From positions 14,444,928-14,508,927 of the forward strand of contig CM073731.1 of the NCBI GenBank assembly GCA_037113605.1: DNA of 64,000 nucleotides. Direction: 5' to 3'. Source of the stretch: Calophaca sinica. Taxonomy: Eukaryota > Streptophyta > Magnoliopsida > Fabales > Fabaceae. A program made the translations under genes and the position numbers. A model generated the notes under the pieces. It did no database searches. It worked only from the letters and a program-made list of their open reading frames with translations, and was not told the DNA's origin. Shown in pieces: positions 21,491-33,129 of this stretch (within the stretch, counting starts at the first letter, position 1; the number at the start of each line of letters is the position of its first letter).

Positions 21491-24254
21491 GAGGAGAGTG
21501 AGGATAACAGTGAGGATAGTGCCTTAGACATTCACTTTGATGACTCATAAGAAGAAATAAATGATGAAGACCTCTTTGAGAAACCAAAGATAGTTGAGGG
21601 ACCAAGTGCAAAGACAAACAAAGGCAAGAAAGTCAAAGACAATAAAGGTAAGGGAAAAAAATAAAGACAAAGAAGCTGTGGGGGCAGATAACAGCAAACC
21701 AAAAAAGAAGAAGGGAAGACCAAGAAAGGCTCGAGCAACAGTGTTACTCATGAAAATATTAGTGAAGAGTCTGAGGTTGATGAAATAATTGTAGAGGGTG
21801 CTGAACTAAGTAAAGTGAGGGACATAGGACTTAGTGATAATGATTACAATACTGAAGAGCTTGAAAGTGGTGGTGACATTAATGATGACGACGACCAATC
21901 TAGGGTCAATTTTCCTACATTTAAGATGGCAAAAAAATGCAAGATTACAAGTGAGAGTTAGGAACTTATTGTATTTCAAAAGAGGCATTCAAGGAGGCCA
22001 TTAGGACATATGTTGTACACTCACGAAGGAACCTCAAATTTAAGAAAAATGATTTGAAAAGGATGAGAGTGAGGTGCAATGAAGGATGTCCATGGGAGGC
22101 CTATTGTGCCAAGTTACCAAATGAAGAAACTTGGCAATTGAGGTAGATATTTGATATACATGCCTGCAGTAGGGATTTTAGAGTTAAGTTACTGAGTTCA
22201 CAATGGTTGAACAAAAAACTACACACAAGTGTTAGAGAGAACCCCGAAATCAATTTAACTGACATAATGGAAAGACTCAACAAAAATGGAGTTCAGGGAT
22301 TTCAAAAACAAAGGCTTATAGAGCTAGGTCTGCTGTCGTAGATTTAGTAGATGGATCATTCAGGGACCAATACATTAGGATGCATGATTATTGCCATGAA
22401 TTGTTGAGATCAAACCATGGTTCAACAGTGAAGGTGACAGTGGAACCATTCCAGGGTGAAGAAGATGACCTGGAACATCTTGAAAGGCCTTTGTGTCCCC
22501 ATTTCCAGAGATTGTATGTCTACTTTAAGGGTTGCAGAGACAATTTCCTTAAGTGCAGGCCTATTATAGGATTAGATGGGTGTTTTCTTAAGGGATATTA
22601 TGGAGGTCAAATCCTAGCTGCTATTGGAAGAGACCCTAACGACCAAATGCTACCAATTGCTTTTGTTGTGGTTGAAGGATAAACCAAAGATTTATGGTCA
22701 TGGTTCATGGACCTTCTCATTACTGACTTGGGTGGCAAAACTGTGTGCAATACATACATATTCATTAGTTATCAACAAAACGTATGCATTAATGGTGCAG
22801 TATGTTATTTAATTAATGATATTTAGAAACACATTCAGTATGTTATTTAATTAATGGTGCATTTGTTTGTGTTTTTTTAATGGTGCAGTATGCATTTAAT
22901 TAATGGTGCAGTATGCATAAATGATATTGCAGTATTTTTTTTAGAAATTAGTAATGCATTTCTGTGTTTTAATTTTTGCATATTGGTAGGGTTTGCTGCC
23001 AGCACTTGAAGAATTACTGCCAGGAGTGGATCAGAGATTCTGTGTCAGGCATTTTTACAACAATTTTAGAAAGAGACATGCTGGAAAGCAATTAAAGGAG
23101 TTGATGTGGAGGGCTGCTAAAGCAACATTCCCTCAAGCATGAGAGAGAGTGATGAAGCAAACGAGGAAAGTAAATGAAGATGCTTTCAAGTATCTTTGGC
23201 AAATACCACTAAGATATTGGAGCAAATCCATATTCAAGCCAGGTCTAAAGTGTGATACGTTGCTGAATAATATGTCTGAGGCATTCAACTCAGTCATTGT
23301 TAGTTCAAGATCCAAGCCAATTATCACAATGTTGGAGGAGATAAAGATATATCTCATGGAGAGATGGGCATTAAATAGGCAAAAGATTGCCAATTATAAA
23401 GGAGGTGTTCTACCAAAGATAAAAAAGAGGCTGGTAAGAGAAACATCATTTACCAATTGGTACTAAATTTATTGTATTTCTAACTTAAGTATTTAATATA
23501 TATTTATTGCATATCTAAGTTCATATGTTGTTTAATTGCAAGGTCGGCTGGAGAGGATTTCTATGAAGTCAGACATATCACACAAGCTGGGGACAAATTT
23601 GTTGTGAATCTCCAACTGAAAGAATGCTCATGCAGGAAGTGGATGTTGACAGGCATACCTTGCTGTCATGCCATTTCCTACATGAGACAGATGAATATTG
23701 ATCCAGAACAATATATCCCAGCTTATTACAGAAGGGAGACTTATGAAGCATGTTATCAGTCAATCATTTATCTAGCAAATGGGAAACACTTATGGCCCAA
23801 CATTGAATACACTGACCTGCAATCACCACCAATAAAAAGGCAGCCAGGAAGACCAAAGAAGAGGAGAAACAAGGAGGCTGGAGAGTTGACAAAAGATGAT
23901 AACAAATTGAGAAGAGTTGGTCTAGGAATTAAATGCAGCAGGTGCCACCAAACTGGTCACAACAAGTTAACCTGCAAACTTCCACCACCCCCGGATTCTT
24001 CTACATCTGCTGAACCATCTGCTGAACCATCTTCTCAGCCATCTGCTCAACCATCACAAACTGCAACAGCTACACAACCTGCATCATCTGCAACGTTGCC
24101 TGCATCATCAGCTACACACCCTGCACTATCTGCTCAACCAGCACATAGTGCACCATCTGGTCAATCATCACAAACTGCCTCACAAACTAGTAGACCAAAA
24201 AAAAAAAGGCCCAACCAGCTGCAACCCAACCACCATCAATCAGGCAAAAGATGA
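21491..24254 (+). pseudogene. MULE B transposase, DNA-binding, catalytic, SWIM and zinc-knuckle parts
   Basis: Continuation of the split transposase gene. In order: Lys-rich AT-hook region (~21590-21760); MuDR-type DNA-binding domain (~21950-22150, broken frames); catalytic DDE-family start at 22380-22682 (RLYVYFKGCRDNF, IIGLDGCFLKGYYGGQ with the first Asp, FVVVEG then TAA at 22679). Next is KDLWSWFMDLLITDLGG, an intron-like gap to about 22990, then VDQRFCVRHFYNNFR and NMSEAFNSV (to 23463). A second intron follows (~23466-23543). The last exon to 24254 has a SWIM zinc finger (CSCRKWMLTGIPCCH), a knuckle CSRCHQTGHNKLTC and a Ser/Pro/Gln-rich tail. Stops at 22679-22681 and near 23142 disable it. 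Confidence 0.85.
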
Positions 24255-25020
24255 CAGTGAGAAGGGCTGCACCACATGCTGCAACCCAACCTTGGAGAAC
24301 TTGAAGACTTTTGAAGCAGTTGAAGCAACTATTTTGGACATGGCTCTGTTTTTTGGGACCCTGTGTGGTCATCTTATTTTTTGGACATGGCTTAGCTTTC
24401 TTAGAGCTTTTTGAGACCCTGTGTGGTCATGAAACCTTTTGGGACCCTGTGTGGTCAAGAATTAGTTATATTAGGTGTCATTTGCTGGATGTAGACAGAT
24501 TCCATTAATCCTTGCATTTTGGATGTATGACTATGGTGAATTAGTAAATGGAAATGTTTCACAGTTTGGTAAATGTTTTATGTTATTCATTTGGCAATAT
24601 TACTTTTGAAATCATGAAGTTGAATTTGTTATACACAATTATGATGTTGATGCTGAATTTGCCAATGTTACTTTTGGAATCATGCTGTTGAATTTGTTAT
24701 GCACAATTATGATGTTGCTGCTGAATTGTTAAACACAATAATGAAAACATAACCATGAAAAATTTCATTCATTTTGGAAAACTTCATACAATGAGCTTCA
24801 CAAAGTTCATCAACTTACAAAACGCTACGACATAAACTAACATTGTCCCAAATTCACAACTCAACCTAAACTAGTTTAAATACATTGATGAATTTCCAAT
24901 TGTCCTGCCAGTTGAGAACATCATTGTCACAAGTACTAAGTTGATCCCAAAAGAAACACAACCACACAAAATGGATGTCTTAAGCCATTTTCTTGTAGTG
25001 CATAGCTCCTTCTTCAGCAA
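24255..25020. other. MULE B 3' region with small direct repeats
   Basis: Non-coding. GGGACCCTGTGTGGTCA is repeated at about 24356, 24410 (variant) and 24441. A longer repeat built on GAATTTGTTATACACAATTATGATGTTG occurs twice at about 24610-24730. Probably the 3' UTR of the transposase and the intergene to the convergent GRF gene. Confidence 0.5.
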
Positions 25021-25447
25021 GCATATCTCCCCTTCATCTTCCCATCTTTCCTCTTATGTCTAGCGATTTTCAAATCTCTTTCATCAACAATTTCATCATC
25101 AAACCAATGAAAATAATTGCACCCATTTTCCTCACTATCTTGTTTACAAAATAAACAACCAAATTTGGGGATTCAGTAATCCAAATAATAAATTCAGGTT
25201 CATTAACAAAATAAATAAACAAATTAGTGTTTAGTACTTTGTAGTTCCTGCATCCCCAAAACCTCTTCCCACGATTTACACTTGCCAAATCAGTAACAGT
25301 TCGCACAAAAACGACCTCATGGCAACGACAGAGAGGGGGACGTCTCCTTACAGCACTGGCATATGAGCCTTCAGACATTGCAGATAGTTCATGGCTTCTA
25401 GAAGGAAATGTTGGGCCGCTGCGAGAAGATGAAAAAGTTTTCGACAT
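25020..25447 (-). pseudogene. GRF-type zinc-finger gene carried by MULE B
   Basis: Minus strand, internal ATG at 25447 (MSKTFSSSRSGPTF). A GRF zinc finger follows: PPLCRCHEVVFVRTVTDLASVNRGKRFWGCRNYK, with the Cys-x-Cys, Arg and Gly-Arg-x-Phe-x-x-Cys pattern of the family. The frame then runs into stop-poor AT-rich sequence that looks like an intron (about 25240-25140). A second exon encodes SEENGCNYFHWFDD, completing the finger, and a basic tail. The final residues shift frame near 25035. GRF fingers bind nucleic acid; their role in MULEs is not known to me. It may be an accessory transposon gene placed like mudrB of MuDR, or a captured host gene. Confidence 0.65.
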
Positions 25448-25585
25448 AATGGTGAAGAAGATAGATGAAGGAAAAGGGAAAAAAAGAACCCTAGTTTGAG
25501 ATTTATTTTGGGGAAGATGAACCCTAGTTACAATGTTTGTCAGCAACACTTGGTGCTTGCCACATCAGATAATCGTTGACCACGT

Positions 25586-25732
25586 AGGCATATACGAACG
25601 ACGTTAGAGAAGCATTTCACGGAAAGGACTAACGTCGTTGTAGAATTAAGGGACTCGAACGGAACAAATAATAGTTAAGGGACCAAAACGAAACCTAAAA
25701 TAAAGTTAAGGGACCAAAAGTATAATTTAGCC
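25586..25732 (-). repeat. Right terminal inverted repeat of MULE B
   Basis: Inverted partner of 11978-12132. The GRF gene starts about 140 bp inside it, so the repeat may serve as its promoter, as terminal repeats do in MuDR. Confidence 0.85.
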
Positions 25733-27309
25733 TATCTATGACTACTATTACTATTGCCTCTAACCACTGCCTTAAAAGTTAGAAGCACTAGTAGATGTTT
25801 ACAAAAATAAAAAGTTAGAAGCACTGATTTTAGGTTGTGTTTGGAACATCAAAAGAGAAAGGAAACTTGCCCCAGTAGAAAGAAAACAGATTTCGAAACC
25901 TTTTCCATCGTTTGGTGCAGGGTTAAAAGGAAGGGAAAGAAGAATATTTGATGGGACCCACACAAGTTTTATTTCTTCCCAAAACGGAAAGAAAGGGACA
26001 ATCAGATCTCAAATTGTAGTTAAATTACAATATTGCCCTCCATTATATTTTAAAATATGAAACAACGTGATCCTTGTAATTTTTTTTATATCACTCTTCC
26101 TTGTCATTTTGAAGTTACGTAATCAAAACAAAATTAAATCAAAATTATTAATGAAAATATATCAAATATCTAAACTGAAATAGTAATAAAGACATGTTAA
26201 ATAAAATATAAAATCTCTATCTCTATTATATACAAATACGAATAAAAAAAATGGCAACAACACAAATGAAATCATGATATAAAAAGTTTATGGCCATGTC
26301 AATTAAAAAAAGTTTACATGGCAAAGCTGAGTCACAAATATAGGAGAATTAATGAACGAAAATAAAAATAAAAAAAACAAATATAACATTTAATGATCAC
26401 ATTTAAAAATATAGTAGCATTTGTTACAAAACAGGAAATGATCACATTTAATTTCGGTCAAATAGGAAATGATCACATTTATAGGAGTAGTTCCTTTTTT
26501 TGTCTCCTAGTCCGTGGAATCCAAAATAAGTCTTTATTTGTATAAAAAAACTTCTGTTTTTTATCTCCTATCAACACAATAAATTATTAAATAAGCCCAT
26601 ATCAGGTGTAAAAGGTAATCATAAATTCTATGCACGGAATTTGTCACATTTAAAACACACTATATCGTAAGATTTAACCAAAAAATTTCGGTCAACTCAA
26701 TTAATTGTAAGATTAAACTCATCACAATTAAAAAAGGCAACCTTAATACTAATCTTAAAGTAACGTTAATTCATAAAATACGGAAATATTTTGGTCAGAT
26801 TGAATATATCCCAAATATTATTTTTGAATTTCATGAATTTTATCAAATCAGACATATACTATTCACTGTGATGAAAACTATTCATTGTGATGCTAATATC
26901 TCAATAATTAGCCCGCTGCAGTTGTACGTTTGTACTTGGTATTTTTATCAATCAATTATATATTTTATTTCCTTATTCGTATTCAAATCTGAGCAGTATA
27001 ATAGCACATTCTGAATAACAAGATCTAAAACAAGATTTAAAACACGTTTTAAACACATACTATAGCAAGACTTAAAACAGAATAATTTCGGTCAACTCAT
27101 TTAATAATATAACTATGGTTATCACAATTATAAAAGGCAACCCTAAATACTAAATGGAACAATATGATTCAAAAAATTGAATAATATTTCGGTCAGAGTA
27201 TTACATATTAATACAGATTATTGTGTACAAATTATACCCATCATGAATTTAATGATTTTTAACAATCAATTATATATTTTATTTTCTTATTCGTATTACC
27301 ATCATGATT

Positions 27310-27803
27310 AACCCTAATTCGGCTTGCTTATTATTTAAACTTATGCCTAATATAAAAAACATGGACGAAAATAATCTCTATTTACCTGAAACCGATTTCA
27401 TCAAAAGAAACATGGCACAAAAATATGAGCAAATTTCAGACATTGTTTTTGCTAGGCAATCAAATGTTCGACTGTTAGTTTGGGTTTTGCGTAACTAGAT
27501 AGTTACAAATCCTAAGGACAAGGAAAAGGTCTTTTCCTTAGAGTTAGTCCTTATGGATAACAAGGTTAGTTATTTCAGATGTTTGTATATTCATCACTAT
27601 TTTCGTTTTTTATCAAATATTTAATTATGTTTTAATTTTACATGCAGGGTGATCGAATTGGGGTTTTTGTTTGTGAGCCACTTATTTACATTTTTGAATC
27701 AAAGCTTGAAGAGGAGCGGGTTTATCTTATGTCCAAATTCAATGTGATTTCAAGTCTACGAGATTACAAAACAACTAAACACCCTTACAAGTTGAAAAAA
27801 TGA
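27310..27803 (+). pseudogene. RPA1-like OB-fold (DUF223-type) pseudogene
   Basis: Exon 1 encodes ...SDIVFARQSNVRLLVWVLRN, a TAG (27496-27498), then NPKDKEKVFSLELVLMDNK. A clean intron (GT 27565, AG 27647, phase 0) leads to GDRIGVFVCEPLIYIFESKLEEERVYLMSKFNV...HPYKLK and TGA 27801. The order matches the first OB fold of plant RPA1-like proteins, which bind single-stranded DNA. Such genes are frequent passengers of plant Helitrons. The internal TAG and missing C-terminal parts make it a pseudogene. Confidence 0.7.
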
Positions 27804-28609
27804 AACCTTTATCCTTCTCCATTCAAGTAAAGCTCTTTTTTCAAAGCTGTTAATAGAAAGACTGGAAGTTGAGTACGAAAAACAAATTCACACAGAATTT
27901 ATAGACTCGTGATTTTGTAGGAATATATTGTGTATTATTAATGGCCAAGTAGGAAGTGGTTAAAATGAAAATGAGGACTAAAATCCTTTAGGGGTAAAAT
28001 TCACGTTCAGGAATATAAATTTGAACAATCCAAACAAGGAGTATTTGTTAGTATATGCCATGAGAACCGTACCTACACATATAACCGTACTTACTATATG
28101 CTACAAGAAGTATCTGTTTACATGTTTCTATTATGTAGTGTCTACACTATTTTTGTAGTTGGTTTTGCAATGGATTTTGCCAAATTGTATAGAAATTTGC
28201 CTTACATTGGTGTATGGAAGCATGAACATTGCAAGTTTAAATGCATTGTCTTTTCTAGGATTTCTTTAGCCATTGTCAACCACATACCAAACCTTATACA
28301 GAAGGGAATGATAACAAATCTATCCATGTAATTATTACATTAACTTATATGCCCCTTTCTAATACAACCAATTTCAGAACAGTTTTGACTTATTTTATGA
28401 ACAACAAAATTCCTTAACTTTTTAAAAAGCACCCATGATTTCCATCCTATAAGAAAGGTCACATACTTATGGTGATCTAATTTAATTATTTTTTACACTT
28501 AACGATAGATAGTGAAATGTTGTAAACTTATTTCTCAAAATTGAATTTTTTCCTTTGAGTAAATATGACTTACATGTTCTTTATGGTAGAAGATACTAGC
28601 GTAGAAGAA

Positions 28610-29040
28610 AATGATGTAAAGAATTATTACATTCAAATGGAATAAATTATACAATTCTGAAGGGAACCCACTAGTGAGTCTGTTTCCAACCAACAACAAT
28701 TGTGTCAATGTTCTATAGTTCAATATTCCTATTAGTATATTTCCATAAAGCTGATTATTTGTAAGATGATTTATTGACAGGTTCATCTTTGTCAGTTTCT
28801 TCAAGCTACTAAGCTCATTGAGTATAACACCAGTTAGATGGTTCTCAAATAAAACGATCAAACTTTGACAACTTATTTAAATGAAGTCCGAAGGGATATC
28901 ACCTATGAAAGAGTTCTCTGAGAAATCAATGTGTAAAGCTAAAGAAAGTTTTTCAATTTTCCATGGAATTGTCCCATTCATCTTATTTTTGTAAAGATAC
29001 AACCACTTTAATGATTTGAGTTTCCCAATCTCTTAAGGTT
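28610..29040 (-). pseudogene. LRR receptor-kinase fragment (leucine-rich repeats only)
   Basis: On the minus strand about six leucine-rich repeats can be read: EIGKLKSLKWLYLYKNKM, then (other frame) IVLFENHLTGVILNELSSLKK, NQLYGNILIGILNYRTLTQLLLVGNRLTSGFPSEL. These match the extracellular domain of plant LRR receptor-like kinases, but no signal peptide, transmembrane segment or kinase follows. At least one frameshift is present. Best explained as a gene piece captured by the Helitron. Confidence 0.7.
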
Positions 29041-30148
29041 TAGTTTTTTTATTCTTTTTTATTTTCAAGTAGGGTTTGAATATGTTATATTAAATAACAT
29101 TCCATGAAATAATTTCCATTGGTAAACTTTTTAATAGAAATTATATATTACATATGAATATATTTTTTAATATAAATTTAATTTTTAATTTATATTGTGC
29201 ATAGAGTTTGCTTTTCTTATTTTTATTTCCTAATAGAGTTTGAACATTTCACATGAAATAACTTTATTATCTAAGTTAGTTTGGTGAACATTTTAATAGA
29301 AAATATAAATTTTTATTATAAATTTTTTAATATATGCCGTGCACAACATGAGATATTTATTATAGAGTTTTTTTTGTTTTTGCTATTTTCAAATAAAGTT
29401 TAAACATTTTAGAAAATTACTTTATGGCTAACTATGAGGTGAAGATTTTAATATAATATTTATACATTTTAATATGTATTGTACATGGCACAAGCTTATG
29501 ATCTATGATTGAAATAAATCAAAACTTTTATATTTTTTATTGACAATTCTATGTAGATTTTTTGTTTTAAATTCTTATATATTAAGAAATTTATCGAAAT
29601 ATTCATAAGTCAATGTTACCCATGCATGACACGAGTCAATTATTATATCAATTCTTTAAATTGTTTTCAATGAATGTATAATATAGTACTAACACATAAA
29701 TTACATATTGTTATTGTTTTATTTACATCAATTTAATGATTATTACCATAATATTTATTAAATTTTATTGTTGAAACCAAATATGGAACCAAAGCTCATT
29801 TATAAAAATATTTCCGTCCATGACACAGGTTCCAGACTAGTATCTATATAGATAAGCATATATTTAATTATGTTCATATATATATATATTTATATTTATA
29901 CATTTATATATAACTATAATTTATAAATATATTTTTATATATTAATATAAATAAATAAATAATACACCCTTTTTTATTTAGGAGTATTTATGTCATTGAT
30001 CACATTTAACCCTTACTTTCCTCTCACCCTTTCCTTTTATTTTTTCTCAAACCAAACTACTAAACAATGATCTCATTTTCTACTCTTTTTCTCTTCTTCT
30101 CCCTTCCTTTCCTTTCTCTTCCTTTCCACAATCTTTCTTTCCTATACC

Positions 30149-30407
30149 AAACAAACCATTAAGGGCCTGCGCAGGGTGGATCAGCTGGTAAGATCTCTTT
30201 GCTCCTACTAGCTAGGACTTGGGTTCAAACATGCTTCCTTGAGATTTTATAACCTATCTAATGCGAACTTGCGCTGTGGGTTAGGTAGGCAATCCGTAAA
30301 CTCCACTATAAATTCTCAATAAGGTTGGTGGTTGATTTTGGCCTTGCATGAGATCGGTCCTTGCCCTAATCTAAACTTTTCTATAACCAAAAAAACAAAC
30401 CATTAAG
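30149..30407 (+). mobile_element. tRNA-derived SINE with 15 bp target duplication
   Basis: The body is 30164-30392, flanked by AAACAAACCATTAAG at 30149-30163 and 30393-30407. The head resembles a tRNA promoter: box A-like TGGATCAGCTGGTAAGATC and box B-like GGGTTCAAACATGC. The tail ends CTATAACCAAAAA. Length (about 229 bp) and structure fit a plant SINE. It sits exactly on the right edge of the Tourist-like element. Confidence 0.8.
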
Positions 30408-30619
30408 CACGAGAGTTACAGATGACAAAATTCAAATCCCAAATTACCAAAACGCGGCTACAATTTCATGTCGAGCGCAATGATTTTTCACTAAAAAATC
30501 CCTATGAAAATCGATGGCGGCCAGTGTTAATTTCACAACACAAAACTTCCCCCTCACGTGCTTAAAAAATGTGTTTTCTCACAGACACAATTCTCAACAA
30601 AAAAGCACTCGCTAACCAA

Positions 30620-30874
30620 AACTCCAAAATTTGAAACCCCACAATCCGCCCTACACTCTTTCCGCCAATCCAAATCAACCATTTTAAATCCGACGGTCTT
30701 CGTTTTAAGTTCTCCCTTCACACGGATAACTAAGAATCTGACGGTCACAGATCTATAGTCGTATCCTATATAAACTCCGGATTCTCCCGGCCATTTGAAA
30801 GGCCATTTGCGTGCATATTCGGTTTCTTTACAGGGCGATTTGCAGAGAGATAGAAGTATCACAAATCAACAACC
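30620..30874 (+). promoter_or_regulatory. Promoter and 5' UTR of histone H4 copy C
   Basis: Octamer-like AATCCGCC (30643-30650), then CTACACTCTTTCCGCCAAT with a CCAAT box (30665-30669), CACACGGATAACTAAG near 30719, and a perfect TATATAAA (30767-30774) about 100 bp before the ATG. The CTACACTCTTTCCGCCAAT module is shared with copy D but not with A/B. Confidence 0.8.
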
Positions 30875-31186
30875 ATGTCTGGAAGAGGAAAGGGAGGTAA
30901 GGGTCTCGGAAAGGGAGGAGCGAAACGACATCGTAAGGTTCTAAGGGATAACATCCAGGGAATAACCAAGCCAGCGATTCGGCGTCTCGCAAGGCGTGGT
31001 GGCGTGAAGCGTATCAGTGGCCTCATCTACGAGGAGACCCGCGGTGTTCTCAAGATCTTCCTCGAGAACGTGATTCGTGACGCTGTCACCTACACTGAGC
31101 ACGCTCGCCGCAAAACTGTTACTGCAATGGACGTTGTTTATGCTCTCAAGAGGCAGGGGAGGACCCTTTATGGTTTTGGCGGCTAG
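30875..31186 (+). CDS. Histone H4 (copy C)
   Basis: Complete 103-residue H4 without introns; ATG 30875, TAG stop. The protein is identical to copies B and D, with only synonymous differences (for example AAACGACATCGT versus AAGCGTCACCGT in the tail). The tail lysines and the terminal YGFGG are intact. Its 5' and 3' flanks resemble those of copy D over roughly 1 kb, so C and D are an ancient tandem pair now separated by about 7.3 kb of transposons. Product: nucleosome core histone, nucleus. Confidence 0.98.
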
Positions 31187-32040
31187 AGAATTGGGGATTT
31201 CTGCATTTCAATGTCAATTAGGGTTTCTTGTAGTGTCCGTTTCACTGTTGATATATTCTGTAATAGCTCTTGAGCTTTAACAATTGTTTTTGCTTGGCAA
31301 ATGAATTGTTAATTGATGTCCTAAATTTTGAATCTACTAATTAATTTGATGATTTTTTAGAATGTGTTTTAATTGTTTATGACCAAGAGTTTGCAAGGCC
31401 GCGTTAATCTGATTAACATAATCTTTAAAAGTGTAGCCTTGGTCCAGCACTGTCAATTGATGTTATCGTTATTTGCATGGCGTTAAATTGGAATTCAATA
31501 TCAATGTTTGAGTTCTGAGATTAGGTTGAACTTGAATTTAAATAATCATTTCAAACGGTGGAGGAAAGATTGGAAAAAACTTTCGCCAATCCGCTGTGGT
31601 GAGTGTGTTTCCCTGAGGTGAAGTTACCACCATTCTAGCAGAACTTTGGTAACTCATAGATATTACGGTGCTTTGGAGTTTGTGTTGTGTAATGCAATGT
31701 TGTTTAACATCTTCGATGTGGAGGATTGGATGTTCATGAGAAGATTTTGCGTCATTGTGAACTATGCAGGATATCACACGTATTTTGCAATTTGATTGTT
31801 TATTTGTTGGTTGCCTATCTTGTCATTTGGTAGCTCGTAGTAACGTCTATGTGTGATTCGCTTGGTTTGAGTGTTAGTCTGTTATATTTACCAAATGAGT
31901 GTATGGCTTTTTGCCTGATCTTGGCAAATCTTATGCTAATGACTAGTGTGTGATTAATACATTTTGCCTTTTTAAAAAAAAAAAAAACCTACTTGCCCTT
32001 ACTTCGGACCACAGCCAATTATGCTGTCAACATCTGCTTC
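31187..32040. other. 3' flank of H4 copy C
   Basis: The first ~270 bp align with the 3' flank of copy D (GAATTGGGGATTTCT...ATGTCAATTAGGGTTTC; TCTGATTAACATAATC). The rest has no recognised gene. A poly-A run at 31974-31987 precedes the LINE fragment. Confidence 0.55.
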
Positions 32041-32044
32041 AGCT

Positions 32045-32580
32045 CCTATGGTACTCAAAATAAGATTTCGGTTTGAGAATTATTGGTTGCAGGAGGAGGG
32101 GTTTGTTGGAATTGTCTCTGAGAAGCTGCACAGATGCTCCCTCAACACATCAGTATGCTGCCATGAGAGACCAGCTTGCTAAATGGTTGGTTCAAGAAGA
32201 GACGTACTGGAACCAACAAGCAAAAGCTCACTGGCTTAAGGGAGGGGCTCTGAATACCAAGTATTTCCATGCTTCTGCTACCTCTGGGAAGAAAGTTAAC
32301 ACAATTACCAAGCTGCAGAATGAATCGGGACATATTATTGACCCTCGAGAGGGATTGTGCACCCTTGCCCAGGATTATTTTTCTCTGCTTTTGTCGGGTT
32401 CATGACAGCAAGTGGAGCTAGTTACTGATTTTGTCCATGACAAACTCACGGAAGTTGATAATGTACACTATTGGTGGCTCCCTTCTCAGATAATGAATTC
32501 AAAGCTGCTCTTTTCCAAATGAGTCTGGGCAAAACCCCCGGTCCTGATAGCATGGACTCAGCATTTTTCAGAAGAGTCCA
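32045..32580 (+). pseudogene. LINE (L1-type) fragment upstream of the RT domain
   Basis: The plus frames encode FRFENYWLQEEGFVGIV, LVQEETYWNQQAKAHWLKGGALNTKYFHASA, IDPREGLCTLAQDYFSLL and, after frameshifts, SDNEFKAALFQMSLGKTPGPDSMDSAFF. These are the endonuclease-RT linker and the first RT motif of plant LINEs. The piece is cut on both sides: no endonuclease, no RT catalytic motif, no poly-A tail. Confidence 0.8.
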
Positions 32581-33129
32581 TCGCTTAGAACTGTTTACTA
32601 TGTGAAAACATTTTGTTATCATTTTTTAAAATTTGTATTTAATTTAACTTGCTAACAAGAAGATGAAATGCTCATGAAGTGAGTCATTGTGATGAAGAGA
32701 AGATGATAGGGGGATATAGAGGATGCATTTTCGGAAATAATAAAAATAGTTTTTTTGGTATTTTTATTATTTTCGAAAATATAGACAACTGTTCACTCAA
32801 AGAGTCTCCCATCATTTTATTAACAAGTTAAAATTAACAAAGATTTTAGAAAATGAAAACGAAAAATGTTTTCACAAAGTAAACAGACCTTTAATTTCTG
32901 GACAAAAAATTGGCTATCTAGTTTGGTTAACCTTTTCGGTTTGACGTATAATAATTGACCCATATTAAAGACACTTCTCATCTGTTTCTCACACCCCTCA
33001 ATTTCCAACAACCCAAAAATACTCCTACACAAAATAACAAAATTCCAATCTAGGTTTTCACCCTCACTCAATTCTGAAAATTCAAAATTCTCAAACCAAA
33101 TCCTTTGTAGGAAATTTGAATTTACGATA

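Larger units (their letters stand above)
11978..25732 (+). mobile_element. Mutator-like element (MULE) copy B, 13.75 kb with nested copia
   Basis: The left terminal repeat (11978-12132) and right terminal repeat (25586-25732) are inverted copies over about 150 bp, starting GACTAAATTA and, reversed, GGCTAAATTA. Imperfect 9 bp flanks TATTTATAA / TATCTATGA match at 7 of 9 positions, as expected for an aged MULE target duplication. The plus strand carries a transposase gene and the minus strand a GRF zinc-finger gene near the right end, a convergent layout. Without the copia insertion (13184-21490 plus one 5 bp repeat) the element is about 5.4 kb. Several stop codons make it non-autonomous today. 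Confidence 0.88.
26214..29840 (+). mobile_element. Helitron candidate carrying gene fragments
   Basis: The 5' end reads A|TCTCTATCTCTATTATATAC, which has Helitron 5' character. The 3' end reads CCGTCCATGACACAGGTTCCAGACTAG|T, with the CTAG terminus, a partly decayed terminal hairpin just before it, and the expected A/T insertion site. There are no inverted repeats or target duplication. Inside are an RPA-like pseudogene and an LRR-receptor fragment; no Rep/helicase is present, so it is non-autonomous. Boundaries come from motif reading only. Confidence 0.6.
25833..30158. mobile_element. Tourist-like element split by a Helitron
   Basis: The left end is TTA|GGTTGTGTTTGG at 25833 and the right end CCAAACAAACCA|TTA at 30158. 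Both sub-terminal regions are purine-rich on one strand and pyrimidine-rich in mirror position (AGAAAGGAAAC left; CTTTCTTTCC right). Without the Helitron (26214-29840) the element is about 700 bp and non-coding. The inverted ends are imperfect (9 of 12), so the pairing is plausible but not certain. Confidence 0.5.

Noticed and set aside
23604..24254. Independent SWIM zinc-finger gene
   Set aside because: It is the last exon of the MULE B transposase in the right order and frame context.
30164..30250. tRNA gene
   Set aside because: It has box A- and B-like motifs but no cloverleaf that I can draw, and a 15 bp target duplication encloses it; it is a SINE head.
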